DNA from: Symsagittifera roscoffensis
Taxonomy: Eukaryota > Xenacoelomorpha > Acoela > Convolutidae
NCBI RefSeq assembly: GCF_963678635.1
Contig: NC_087068.1
Coordinates: 9,060,027-9,124,026 of the forward strand
Length of the DNA stretch: 64,000 nucleotides
Direction of reading: 5' to 3'
In this document: positions 1 to 10,485 of the stretch, one piece after another
Layout: the number at the start of each line of letters is the position of its first letter
How positions within the stretch are numbered: the stretch's first letter is position 1
Program-made: the position numbers and the translations under genes
The notes under the pieces: model-generated
Databases searched by the model: none
The model's input: the letters and a program-made list of their open reading frames with translations, nothing else
Told to the model about the DNA's origin: nothing

Positions 1-258
1 TAGAATTTGTGCTAATCACTAGGCTACAACTTTTTATGAAGACTCATAGTTTTAGCAAAATAACAATTTTTATAACAAGTGTTAGTTTGCCTTGTAATTT
101 ATTGAGTCACAACATTCCTTTGCATAGAGAAAACTCTATTTCATACTGCACGGTTGGGTTTTCTTTTATTTTTTTTCAAAAAAGAAAACTACCTCCAATC
201 AACCTGATATCGCTTTTTAACTGAATTTTAATCTAATTAACCCTAATTAAAACCCTTA

Positions 259-449
259 CGAGGCCAAACTGTGCATTTTGTGAATTGTGAGCGGATTCCG
301 CAACAAGGACGCTCCCTTGTTCTTCTTTTGTTCTTTAATTTTCTTTGATCGTTTCGACAAAGATTTAACATATTTAAAAACTTATATCTGAAATCCAGGA
401 ACGTACAGACATAAAATTGTGCGCCTATTCAGTGCACAGTTTGGCCTCG
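259..449. mobile_element. MITE, 191 bp, TA-flanked (copy 1 of 2)
   Basis: The ends are inverted repeats: CGAGGCCAAACTGTGCA at 259-275 and its exact reverse complement at 433-449. TA lies directly outside both ends (257-258 and 450-451), which is the target duplication expected for Tc1/mariner-type elements. A second copy is at 41781-41961 with the same ends and a similar interior, which rules out chance. It has no coding capacity. Confidence 0.85.
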
Positions 450-453
450 TAAT

Positions 454-717
454 GACCAAACGACTGTTGGTCTATCAAATTTAGAAAACAGGCTCAAGAC
501 CAGTCCGATATTAGTTAAACACAAACTGCTTCTATTCTCACGGCCGGAGATGTTTGACACCAAAATAAAAACATTGTCGATAAAACAGGATCTAGTAGAA
601 AATTGTGTTCAAAGCATTCTAGAAAGATGGAAGGAAAAAGATGCTTCAGCTAGAGAAATATTTTCAGCCTTTTCATATCAATCTGCATGTCACAGGGGGT
701 TGTTTTTACACTGTTGA
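454..717 (+). CDS. possible death-fold domain exon or gene fragment
   Basis: An open frame of 87 codons ends in TGA at 715-717 and is open leftwards into the MITE, so the upstream part may be missing or spliced. The frame reads like the second half of a death domain: a hydrophobic-rich helix with the motif ILERWKEKDASAREIF, then AFSYQSACHRG. A conserved Trp in a (L/I)xxW(K/R)x(K/R) setting followed by an Ala-rich helix is typical of Death domains in apoptosis and innate-immune adaptors. There is no internal ATG near the start, so if real it is an internal or last exon. No partner exon was recognised. The assignment rests on pattern likeness only. Confidence 0.3.
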   Translation, partial: DQTTVGLSNLENRLKTSPILVKHKLLLFSRPEMFDTKIKTLSIKQDLVENCVQSILERWKEKDASAREIFSAFSYQSACHRGLFLHC

Positions 718-1018
718 GAGGTTCTCTACGGATCGTGACGCTTCAAAGATTTCACGAGGCTCGTCTTGGCCAGTTGATCATAGTTTGCTATACAATGTAT
801 ATATATTGACCAAAAGTCTATAGAAAAAAACTGAAGGCTTCAGTGTGTGAAAAGGATAAAAAAATTGAACCCACCATCTAATATAGCGGGCCTAGAACAA
901 CTACCATCCTTCGTTAAAGCAAAATAAGAAATGGATTTAGTAGCGATCTCCTGCTACCTATAAAATGGAACTGATAATTGTTGTGATAATTTTGTTAAAT
1001 ACTTTCAGAGAAGGTTAA

Positions 1019-1336
1019 ATGGAAAATTCCTTGGATACTATTTTAAATAAATTGTCACCCCCACTCAGACTTCTTGAACTATCCATAGCAAAAAATGACT
1101 CGAAACGACCCTGCGTGGCATTGAGTCCATTACAAGAAGGACAAGAAGGTGATGATCGGATTTTGGCGAAATTAGTCATGGAAAAGTTCAATGAAAGAGA
1201 TGATTCCAAGTATCCTCGAAACCCTCAAATCCTCTACAAAACATCCAAGTATCCTCAACAAATGGATCCAGTAAGCTATAGCGATTTCAAAAGAATGAAC
1301 TCTGAAAAAAAAATGAACTTACGTACGCAGAAATAA
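1019..1336 (+). CDS. hypothetical hydrophilic 105-residue ORF
   Basis: The ORF opens at an ATG ten bases after a good splice-acceptor-like site (TACTTTCAG, ending at 1008) and is preceded in frame by a stop, so the ATG would be the true start. The product is charged, with no signal peptide or membrane segment. It contains two related stretches, KYPRNPQ and KYPQQMDP. I recognise no domain. It could be the first coding exon of an unseen gene or a chance ORF, since better composition than its surroundings is the only support. Confidence 0.25.
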   Translation: MENSLDTILNKLSPPLRLLELSIAKNDSKRPCVALSPLQEGQEGDDRILAKLVMEKFNERDDSKYPRNPQILYKTSKYPQQMDPVSYSDFKRMNSEKKMNLRTQK

Positions 1337-2109
1337 AGATCTCCGTCAAATTTTTCAGCTCATCCGCCTCTAGAACAAACCGAGAATCGATAAAACATGC
1401 TTTGTGGAAAAGTTAGAAAAATTAGAGCCTCTTTTCGACAGTTATTCTGAGCGTTACGACAGTTATCTGCAGTGACATAAACCTTGACATTTTTAGTGAT
1501 AATTTTTAAAATTTGCGGCGAGGAAGCAACTAGAATAACGGATAATTCAATAACTTGTTTAGATCAATTTCTTGGCGTCTAAAATATTCCTAATTACGGT
1601 TAACGATTAGGTACTTGAGCATCCCAAAGGTAGTGAATTTTTTCCAGTTGTTCTTAAATGAAAAATTATAAAAAAAACTTTAAAAAAAGCAGAGATTGGG
1701 AGCTGTCGCTTTTCTGAATCATCCAGCTAAAGTGAAGCTTTATGAAGAAACTCTACGAGACAAAATTGGCTGAGGATACCAGCAAAAAAACGCAAGCTCA
1801 AATGCAGATGATACCTTTATTTTATTTTACTTTTGTTTTATGCAAACAACGGACAGCTTCACTCCTTTACTATTAAATACTACAATAGGGTAGAGAGTAA
1901 AAAACGAAAATGGTTCAACAAAAAAAATTATAATTATGTTCTATAAAAGGAACAAACACACCTAAAGTAAACAAACACACAAAAATCTACAACCTTACAA
2001 AATTTCTGAGCAAATGTCGAATCCGAAATAAAACAGTCGAAGAAAAAATTGTTTTACATCAAAGTTTTTGGTTGATATTGGAGACTGGCGTCAAACCTAT
2101 AAACTGTTG
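1337..2109. other. AT-rich stretch, no gene seen
   Basis: No open frame of note, no inverted repeat ends and no RNA gene were recognised. It is dominated by A runs. Confidence 0.6.
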
Positions 2110-3545
2110 AAAAAGTTTCCATGCTCAAAAGCAAAATTTTCATGCTCAATTCCTATGTTGATTTCAGTCGTACTCCCCTATCTAGAGATAATGCTGAAAC
2201 TTTCAATCGATTCTTTGCAAATGTTGGGTTAGAAGTTCAAAAAAAATTGATCTGCATACCAGGCAATCCGAATCAAAAAAATTCTTCTATGATTATTCAA
2301 CAAGCATCAATAATGGAACTAGATAGTTTTATTTTAAGTTTAGTAAAAGTTTTGTCAAATTGTGAAAACATGAGACAGCCCCCCTTTGAACCATTTATAT
2401 CAAAAAATTGAAAGTAAGAGTTTTCCTCAAGTTCTCTCAAAATCTAAAATTTTACTTCTTCATAAAGAAAGACCAAAGTTTTTTAGGATATGATAGAGTT
2501 GTTTTTAACCGGGTGCATGCCTAATTCGAGAGCCTATCTGTTTTCATTGCATACAGTTTGATTTCCGCAAAAACATCATACAGTAGATGCAATTGCCGAG
2601 CTAGGTGAAAAACATAATTTAACAACAAACATGAAGTAAAAAGTTTTTTCCTTGGTTTGAAATTTTTTTTTGATATAACTGACCAAAATTTGATGGTTAA
2701 AAAACTTTTGTGTAGTTAATAATATACTTAATTGTTAATTGGGGCAACAGCTATTTACCTATGGTTTGCAGTGTGTCTAATTAGCGGACGCCCCATCATC
2801 ATGGCATAAAAGATCTGCCTCAGTGCTCTCAAATTACAGAAGTATATCTGTTTCCTGACGACCCAAACATAAAAGGTATGGGTTACTCGTCACATACATT
2901 TCAAGAAGAGTTAAATCGAGTTTTTTGTTGGTTAAATGCCAACATGCTCAAGCTGAACTTCAAAATTATTAGGATATTTCTAGTTTTTAGTGCTTCCAAC
3001 ACGACGCTAGAAATTTTGTTTGTTTTAAATATGAATTGGTAATTTCTGAAATTTTGCGTAGTACTCTGGAACAAAAAATGATGAACAATTCTAAATCAAG
3101 TTTCATGTTGCAGAAACTCTTAAAACAATGTGGAATGAATGTAAGCTAAGTCATTTTGTCCCAAGATGGCAATTTCTCAATTATTATAACAGCAATTTAA
3201 GATCTATCATGCAGTATGGAGTCCGTCTTTATAAATTTTTCTGTATGAAATCAATTTATCTGGTGCAGAAAAAAGCATAGCGATACATTTGAAGATGTTT
3301 TCAAAAAAAAGAATTAAAAAAAAAAATGTAGACAATTTCGTCTTGTAAAAATGACTCTTTGAGATTTGGAAGCGACAATTCTCATAGCAGAAGTTCGAAG
3401 TTATAAATGGAAGTTCTATCTGAAGACAAAAATGCCAAAATCGGATTTTTTTTTGGAATCGAATATTAAGAAAAAATGAGCCAGAGCAAAAAGCATAATT
3501 AAGCCATCTTCGAAGGCACCGATGTTGTAGAAATGGAGTCAAATT
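2110..3545 (+). pseudogene. decayed non-LTR (LINE) retrotransposon pol remnant
   Basis: Broken reading frames in order match the reverse transcriptase region of a non-LTR element. At 2121-2411 a 96-residue piece has NAETFNRFFANVGLEVQKKL, the familiar segment just before the RT domain. Around 2555-2610 comes FRKN.HHTVDAIAEL, matching the 'HsTvdAi' motif. At 2850-2960 comes LFPDDPN...ELNRVFCWLNANMLKLNFK, matching the FADDt catalytic box (here PDD) followed by W.nNkLkLN. Around 3190-3290 there are traces of the thumb region. The catalytic Asp pair is kept but its Ala is Pro, and stops and shifts occur throughout, so it is dead. The clade (CR1, Jockey or similar) cannot be fixed from this. Confidence 0.75.
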
Positions 3546-4215
3546 AACTTTATTTTTACTAAAAACAACTTACTAATTTTCGCATAAGAGTGCAAATATT
3601 TAGAATGTTAAGTAAGAGTGCACAAGACTGCATAAGAATGCTAAATAGTTTTGCGCTTTTTTTGTTTTCTCGCTTAATTTTGAACAATTATTCATTATTT
3701 TTCTCATTTATCATGAATGTGCTATAAACTTATTTTTGCTTGAATGACTGAAAAAATTTCTGAGTGAGCTCAAAAGTAGGAAAACTTAAAAAAAAACTTA
3801 AAAAAAATTAGAAAAGTTTCGTGTGCTTGTTATTTCCTCAACAATTGTGCTTCAAATCAACTCTGGTAGACTCGTAGTAAATGTTGAGAGTTCAATACAG
3901 ATTTGCCTGACCGTGCTCCAATCAAATGGTAGTTTTCTTGAATTCTTTTTTGCAAAAAAAAATTCGAGTACGCATAATTTTTTCTCTCCCACAAATTCTT
4001 GACAATAATACAATGAAGAATCATAGCAAACTTTAAAAGTGGACACACTCAGGGCAGACTGAAAACTGGATTTTATGTCCGTTTTATGTCCTCTGTAAGT
4101 TTTTCCGGAAACTTCTTACCATGAAATCCTCTTACAATGAAATAAATTTCTTTCTTTATTTTTCTTCTTTCTATAAAAATGCATCAAAATTTGCGCAGAT
4201 AGACTCTCTAAACTT
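3546..4215. other. AT-rich stretch, no gene seen
   Basis: Short overlapping ORFs here are on A/T runs and have no recognisable domain. No terminal repeats were found. Confidence 0.55.
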
Positions 4216-4590
4216 CCCAGAGCCCAAAAAACTTCTGATACTTTGGCAAAATCAATAAGTAATTTTCTTCGAAACTTTTTTGCGCTATACGGAGTCCCTA
4301 GATCAATCAGAACGAACCTAGGGTCAGATTTTTTTTCAAATGAAGCCTGTGAAACTTGAACGACTTATGTGCACCTAATGTCTAATAGTAATGTCAAAAA
4401 AAAATTTAATTGTAAATAATGCTTTCAGAACTGTTGAAACTTAAAGACCGGAAATTTAACAGTATCTACACAAACACCGTTTGAAGTGCACTTTGAAAGG
4501 ATCCCAAACACCTTATGGCACATGGAAGTCACTGAATCACATTGCAAACGGCCTCTCAAACGAAGATACGTCATCGCCCTCTAAGAATGT
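4216..4590 (+). pseudogene. integrase remnant of an older LTR element
   Basis: Translated pieces read FFALYGVPRSIRTNLGSDFFSNE (4270-4345), the retroviral-type integrase core around its second catalytic Asp (G.P..I.tD.Gs.F.s), where the Asp is Asn here. Around 4465-4520, with frame changes, comes the later 'TPFEvhFeRiPN' box. The large gypsy-class element at 4595 is inserted right after this remnant, so the remnant is the older of the two. No LTR was found for it. Confidence 0.6.
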
Positions 4591-4887
4591 GTAGTGTTCT
4601 GATTTCAAATAGAAACAGAAACATGAATTATTTTATTGCGTTCACAAAATGTGACGCCGCCGCTACCACAAAAGAAATATGTTTTTATTCACTTGCAAAA
4701 GGAAGGGAAATGCTATTGGAATAATTCGTATAACGTTTTAAGCATTGAGAATTGAAACGACTATTCTCATTCAATGCGAATAAAAATAATTCCTCTCGTA
4801 AAGTACAAGCATACGAAACTTTCTTCTCGTAAAATACAAATGTACTTCTCATTTGATACCAAAAGTGGCGTGATTTCCCCATTTGAG

Positions 4888-4922
4888 TATAAATAGAAGC
4901 TCAAAACTACGGGAATTCATTC
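4888..4922 (+). promoter_or_regulatory. LTR core promoter: TATA box plus initiator
   Basis: TATAAATA at 4888-4895 is followed 31 nt later by an arthropod/metazoan-type initiator TCATTCC, with the predicted start A at 4919. The spacing is ideal for RNA polymerase II. The same pair is present in the 3' LTR (TATAAATA 17875-17882). It marks the U3/R border. Confidence 0.75.
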
Positions 4923-5083
4923 CCAACAATATCTCTTCTAACACCAACACCACTCTCTTCAACCACCCCCAACCAATCTCTAAAATAAAATCTACTCTCA
5001 GTAAAAATATCTCTAATCTCACCGTTAAAATAGATATTGAGTCAAAAGGCAACTTGCTGTAAATTCATACAAACTTCTTTTCT

Positions 5084-5089
5084 AATAAA
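5084..5089 (+). terminator. LTR polyadenylation signal AATAAA
   Basis: AATAAA lies ~165 nt after the predicted start, so R would be roughly 170-190 nt. The equivalent in the 3' LTR is at 18048-18053 and would end the element's RNA. Confidence 0.6.
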
Positions 5090-5198
5090 AAGTTTCTCAG
5101 CGAATTTTAGGTTTACTTTCTAAGATAGAAAGTAGAAAGGACCCTTTATTCCTAGCAAGCGTTTTGTCCGACGTATATAATTTTGCTAGCGTAATAAA

Positions 5199-5216
5199 TT
5201 GGTGCAACCAGTGAGG
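5199..5216 (+). other. primer-binding-like site
   Basis: Starting three bases after the 5' LTR, TTGGTGCAACCAGTGAGG begins with the TGG that pairs with a tRNA CCA end, in the position where reverse transcription is primed. I could not match it to a particular tRNA. Confidence 0.5.
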
Positions 5217-5422
5217 CACACAACTTCTAAAAATTCGCTAAAATTGCTAAAGACTCAAAAAGAGATAAAAAGCAAAGATTCCAATTCTCAAACAGGAGAA
5301 TTTTTGAAATTTCTCTTACAAATAAAGAGAAGTAATAAATTTCCAAATCGGAAATTTAAGTTTTCTAAGTAAATTTCTAAACTTTTCTATCTTTCTTTTT
5401 AAGTTTTAAACTAAAATATAAA

Positions 5423-6825
5423 ATGGCTGATACCCCAATATCCCATCCCAACTTGTCTTTAATGACATTTGCGGGAAACGATCCGAACCAAAATGCTACA
5501 GCTTTTTGGAATTCAGTTGAAAACAAAATCTTTTCTCATTAGGTCAAAGACCTGATGATAATGATGCGCGACGCAGCTATGATAGCAGACAACGATCCCT
5601 ATTCGGATCATTGTTAACTGATACATCTCTTGAATGGTTCAATGATAATGTAACCAATGCTACCACATGGGCACAACTCAAAGATCTCTTCCTAAACAGA
5701 TTCACTGACGGACGAGATCAATTCAAACATAGAATTGATACTGAAAATGCAGCTCGCCAAGATAGCGAATTAATAAAAAATTACTTCCGCAGAATTAAAT
5801 CTTCTGTAGATAGAGGATGGCCCGAAAGTATTGATGTAACAGTTCATGTTGATGAAGCTGCTCAAAATGCTGAGAAAACTATACAAACTAGACAAAGAAG
5901 TCAAAAGTACATTGATTTCTCAATTGAGGGACTAAGACCTCTAGCCCTTAAACAAAAAGCTCATGAATACATGATAGAGCATCCAAACTCGAAATGGGAT
6001 CAATTCACAAATCATGTAATCACTAAGGATCTAACGTTCATTGTCGCTACTGATCCTGCTAATAAGTCAACAACGGATAAAATGACTTCATTAGAAACTC
6101 AAAATAAAGAACTAACCAAATTGATCAAGAATCAAGAAGTTAGTGCAATCAATGATCAGAATTCATTTCAACGACGTCACCCTGACATCAAGGGAAGACC
6201 AAATAGTACACGATTCTGCAAATATTGCAGAATGAATGGACATTCTATATCTAGATGTTCAAAAAAGCAAGTTCAGCACGAAGTAAATAAGTTGCGAAAA
6301 GAGCTCACAACAAAAAATGAACGAAGAGTTTCATTTGAAACTGATTATAAACGAAATCGAAGACCGAATAACTTCCCTAACCAGAGTAACCCTAACCCAA
6401 GCAACCGGTTTTGGGATAACCAAAACAGAACTACTAACAATTCAAATCCTAGCCAAAATAACTATGGCATTCGCCATAATTATAACCACAACGGAAACAA
6501 TTTCTAAAAGGCTAATGCACCATCGTCTTTCAATACCAAAAGGCACCAAACCTATGATGATAGGTATCCCAGAGAAAACAAGTTCAGAGAAAATGAACAA
6601 GTTGCTAAACAGTTCTACGACCAAGAAAAGAGGCAATTCAATAGTAACCCTAGAGGTCGACCATATAACACTGGAAGCTATAATAGCAATAACAGTCGAG
6701 TTTCAACGCGATCTCAATCACCAAATTTTAGATCGAATCAAATACAGTCTAAAACTACCCACTGGGTTGAGGAAGAAGTCCATTACTGTGATGCGATCAC
6801 TGATTTCTTTCCTTTAAACTATTAA
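5423..6825 (+). pseudogene. gag: gag polyprotein, gypsy class, two breaks
   Basis: Capsid and nucleocapsid precursor of the retroelement, which would build the particle and bind RNA. The ATG at 5423 (AAAATGG context) opens about 40 codons, then the frame shifts by one base near 5540. The main frame runs on from there. A stop at 6505-6507 interrupts it, and the same frame continues open to TAA at 6823-6825, giving a family-typical length near 465 residues. It contains a retrotransposon-gag capsid region (LEWFNDNV..ATTWAQLKDLF, near 5625-5700) and one CCHC zinc knuckle CKYCRMNGHSISRC at 6219-6260, followed by a long Asn/Arg/Ser-rich tail. The last codons contain the TTTAAAC slippery heptamer leading to pol. 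Both breaks look like decay and not programmed events. Confidence 0.88.
6813..6819 (+). promoter_or_regulatory. gag-pol -1 ribosomal frameshift site TTTAAAC
   Basis: The heptamer is in register T-TTA-AAC in the gag frame, two codons before the gag stop (TAA 6823-6825). The pol frame is open from here in -1 and runs into the protease. X-XXY-YYZ heptamers of exactly this type drive -1 frameshifting in many retroviruses and other RNA viruses. I did not verify a downstream stem-loop or pseudoknot. Confidence 0.8.
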
Positions 6826-6899
6826 AGTCTCCGAAACCAAGCGATGATAGTAATCCTAAATCAAGGATATATCTTAGCTTATATCATTTTGCCACCGGA

Positions 6900-7238
6900 G
6901 ACAAAAATAATAATAGTGGAGTTGAAATTGAATTCATGGTTGACCCAGGATCAACTTGTAGTATCATAAACTACCCAACCTATCAGCAGTTGGAAAAATT
7001 AGGTCAAAAAATGACAGTTTACCGATCCAAAATTAAAGCAAAGACTTATAATGGATCTGATATACGTATGTTTGGCCATACATCTATTCAATCTTGTTTC
7101 GATACTGATGGAAAGTATCCATCTAACCACAAAGTGTGGATAACTGAAGAAAAGACTGCTAATCTATTAGGAGTAGACTTTTGTCATCTCTTCTTGAAAG
7201 CTCTCTACTTTGATATCCCCGCAGTTGAGCTCAAATGA
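6900..7238 (+). pseudogene. pol: retroviral-type aspartic protease
   Basis: The active-site loop reads MVDPGSTCSII (6933-6965), where D-P-G-S replaces the usual D-T/S-G-A/S but keeps the Asp and Gly. The flap region follows, then LLGVDFCHLFLK near 7170-7200 corresponds to the 'iLG.dfl' strand that packs the second half of the fold. It would cleave Gag and Gag-Pol. The frame ends at a TGA (7236-7238) that interrupts an otherwise continuous frame, so it is a nonsense mutation. A beta-rich linker follows (7263-7700), of the kind found between PR and RT in many gypsy elements (IPARS...; HPVTLNKCVL). Confidence 0.85.
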
Positions 7239-7712
7239 AAAGAAGGTGTAATATCCTACGGGTTGATGAACAACGATAAAGAATATCCTAACGTTTCAAC
7301 AATTGTCACAATTAACTTGAAAGAACCCTTGTTCATTCCAGCACGCTCTACATACTTATACAAACACTTGGCTGAACCAAATTTATACTTCGAAAAAGGG
7401 ACTACATTCCTGCCTCATAAAAATACAACCAAAACCGAATTGGTTTTCATTAATACAGTTTGTACTCAAATTGAGCAAAGCCTACCTATCCTAATTCAGA
7501 ATCAGAAAGATCATCCTGTCACACTAAACAAGTGTGTACTAGTTTATGCAGTACCAGACATTCAAGGACACAAGGATAAAATATTTGCTATCCACGATTG
7601 TGATGAGTTCACAACGAGAATTTTAAACGAAAGTTCGGAATTCGATAGCTGTTTCATGCTGAACACTGTTGTCAATACTACACAGGAAAGCAACAACCAA
7701 TTGTCCGGCCCC

Positions 7713-8150
7713 TGTCTACAATATGTAGATTTCAAAAAAAGGTCCATATTCGAATCGAATATGCCCATTGCGCATACCATTTCTGCTGATAGAGCAATGA
7801 AAAAAGGGTTTGCTGAATCAATTAGCAAAAGGTATCCTGAGTTAAGACACTTTTGTAACTCAATACATGCTAACATTAATGATATTCTCATCTTCACTGA
7901 TCCAAAATCTGGCCAAATCATATATAACCTCATTACCAAACAGAGGTACTTTCAGAAACCCATTTACGACGCTATATTCAACACCTTGTCCGAAATGAAA
8001 GATCATGCTATAGCAAATAACATTCGATCTATCGCAATGCCCAAAATTGCTTGTGGCTAGATAAAATGAATTGGGAAGAAGTTTCCAAAATCATTGTCGA
8101 TGTGTTCCAACATTCTGGAATTACTATATTTGTCTATGTTTCAGGACAAG
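7713..8150 (+). pseudogene. pol: TARG1/OARD1-like macro domain
   Basis: About 145 residues between the protease and reverse transcriptase match the macro domain of the TARG1/OARD1 type, which binds ADP-ribose and removes it from acidic side chains. Visible motifs in order: strand LQYVDF, then MPIAHTISADRAMKKGFA (7758-7810), matching the family's 'lAHciS.D..mg.GiA'; IIYNLITKQRYFQKPIYD (7920-7975), matching 'iyyLITKkr...KPtYe'; and AMPKIACG, then after a one-base shift near 8055 LDKMNWEEVSKII, matching 'MPrIgCGLDrl.W..V...I'. The Lys of LITK (codon 7938-7940) and the Asp of LDKMNW (8060-8062) correspond to the two residues known to be catalytic in TARG1. The Gly-rich loop is altered (MKKG instead of MGAG), so binding may differ. 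The domain lies inside the polyprotein and would be released or carried with PR or RT. I know of no standard gypsy element with this domain. Confidence 0.85.
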
Positions 8151-8509
8151 AAATCAAGGACATGCCTGCCCTTGAAGTATTTGATACAGAAAATGTATTA
8201 GAGATATTTGAACAAATTGGTTCAGATGTAGTCAAAGTATGCAAAAATGAAAACGAAATAGCAACCAACTTTTCTAATGATGCAAAGAACCTTTGCAGGC
8301 CTCTCTTGAAAGAACAATTTAAAAATTACCGAAACAAAGAACATAATGATCGGCTAATTGCCTTTCTAGTCAACGAAACGTTTATCCAATACTCCTCAAT
8401 TGATAAGGACAATAGTAGTACTTTGGAAAAAATTGAAACTACTATTAAATTTTTATCTGACTTCGATTTCACACAAAGTGATATATCGGATGATGAATTT
8501 GCAGATCTA

Positions 8510-9880
8510 ATTCAAATGCTGATAGAGGATCAAGATGTTTATTCTCATCACAAATATGATATTGGAAAAACAAAGCATAAATTCCATATACCACTCAAAA
8601 AAGACGCAACGTTCAAAAAGCAACGACCTAGTAAAATCCCAGTCCATCTAAGAGATAAATTGGACAAGTAAATGGATGAATTAATCCAAGCAGGCATAGT
8701 CAGAGAACTAAATGAAAAAGATGATATGAACTCATGGTTCGTAAATCCAGTCATCAGTCTTCCAAAAAAAGACTAAGTTAAGTTGGTCTTGGATGCTAGG
8801 TATCTAAACTCAATCACAGATACTAGCAATTGTAGTTGGCCATTAGAACCACTACAAGTTCTCATGACCACAATAAACGGATCATGCTTCACAAGTAGTG
8901 ATCTCTCTTGCGCCTACCATCAAGTACCTCTAGCAGATGAAGCCCAGAAATTAACAAGTTTCATTGTAGGAGGTAGACAATATACATACCAAGTTGGTTT
9001 CTATGGCTTGAAACCACTTCCAAATTTCTTCAGTAAATTAATGAGATATGCCTTCGGACCCCTCATTAAAGAAAAAAAAAGCAATTACTTACATAGACGA
9101 CAATCTGTTACAGAGTCAAAATAAAAATGAAATGTTTGACACAATTCGAGAATATCATTGTCTTTTACGGAAGGTCAACTTAAAAGCTGCCCCTGACAAA
9201 ACTTTTTTCTTCCTAAGAAAAGTTAAATTTCTAGGCCATGTTGTCTCTAAAGATGATCTTTCTCCAAATCGATGACATAAAAAAATTGAAATCCCCTGAA
9301 TCAAAAACAGAAGTGCTAGGAGTATTAGGTGTCATGGGATTCTACAGCACATATATCATCAATTTTCACGTAGACGCAAAGTGTCTATATGAACTGGCAA
9401 ACAGTAACGACAAGTTTCAATGGCTACCATGCCATGAAGAAGTGTTTCAAAAACTGAAAGACAAATTCTGTCATGATATTTCAAATGCCATACCTAATGT
9501 AAGCTACCCATTCCACATTCATGCCGACTCCTCAAATGTAGGAACCGGGTGTATACTCATCCAAGACCTTCCTGAAGGGAAAAGAATTGTTTCTGCCAAT
9601 TCTAGAGTCTTTGATAAGGCCGAGCAGAAAATGTCTACTCAACATCGTGAACTATGTGGAATAATATCTGCTTTGCAAACCTATGAATTCTACATTATAG
9701 GTTCCCCCTTTCCTCTATACCTATATTGTGATCACAGACCTATTCTCTTGCTATGGTCCAGAAAAGGACAACTTTCGCATAGATTTTCAAATACCAAGTC
9801 GTATTGACAAAGTTCAACAATTTAAAAATTATCTATACCCCAGGTTCAAACCTAGCCTTTCCTGACTTATTGAGCCGAAA
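8510..9880 (+). pseudogene. pol: reverse transcriptase and RNase H
   Basis: The entry sequence YDIGKTKHKFHIPL (8552-8595) is the usual gypsy start. Then come PVISLPKKD, LVLDARYLNS, FTSSDLSCAYHQVPL (first catalytic Asp, ~8890-8935), YQVGFYGLKPLPNFFSKLM and, after a frame change in an A run near 9076, the catalytic YIDDNLL (~9092-9112). RNase H shows FHIHADSSNVGTGC (~9510-9550), MSTQHRELCGIISAL, YCDHRPI (~9725-9745) and TPGSNLAFPDLLSR (~9838-9875), the standard set. Stops at 8669-8671 and 8774-8776 fall between the entry and palm motifs. It would make DNA from the element's RNA. Confidence 0.93.
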
Positions 9881-10485
9881 TGTGCCCATCGCTGATATCA
9901 AAAGATATCAACTCGAACACAAAACCATTCCGAATGATATAAAATTCATCCTGGACAATCGAGAACAAATTTGTTATTCAGTGCTTCACAAAGATGTTAA
10001 CATATTTCAAAACGATTGCTTTCCAGTCATTCCTCAAGTGCAAGGCGGGAAAAAGAAATTAATCAACATAAGTGACAGATGAGACTTTAGCATTGAAGAT
10101 GCTCCAGATTATTTTGAGGAATCTTGTAGTGCGATTCAAAATATAACAGATTTCTTCCGATTTGGCAAACATATTAACCAAATCAAACGACTATCTATAC
10201 CAGATATAAACAATGAAAACATTTATGAAGAAATTCCAGATGAAATATCTGCACTTGATGATCCTTTGGAAAAGTCAGAATGGCTTGACTTATATGAAGG
10301 CAACGTTGAGAACAACCTTCTCAACGATTTGGTTAAAGCAAAAACTGAGTTTGCTACCAAAACAAGATCTTTGAAATTAATTGAACCCCTAAGTCTCCAA
10401 TCTGAAGAGAATAAATCAGATTCTCCTGAACTAATAGCAAAAGACCGATTTTGCTAAAGAAGCAAATTTAGATGTTGAAACGATT

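Larger units (their letters stand above)
4595..5196 (+). repeat. 5' LTR of the gypsy-class element
   Basis: 602 bp, aligned almost end to end with 17553-18160. Relative to the 3' LTR it lacks about 30 bp near 4850 and has an extra CA-rich stretch near 4940-4960. It holds a TATA box with initiator and an AATAAA signal, described separately. Confidence 0.92.

Noticed and set aside
6317-6817. 166-codon frame overlapping the end of gag.
   Set aside because: It is a shadow frame: the gag frame continues beyond its stop at 6505 and carries the zinc knuckle and slippery site.
7562-7939. 125-codon minus-strand ORF across the linker and macro domain.
   Set aside because: Antisense shadow of pol with no splice sites, promoter or domain, unlike the antisense gene at 12.7-13.4 kb.
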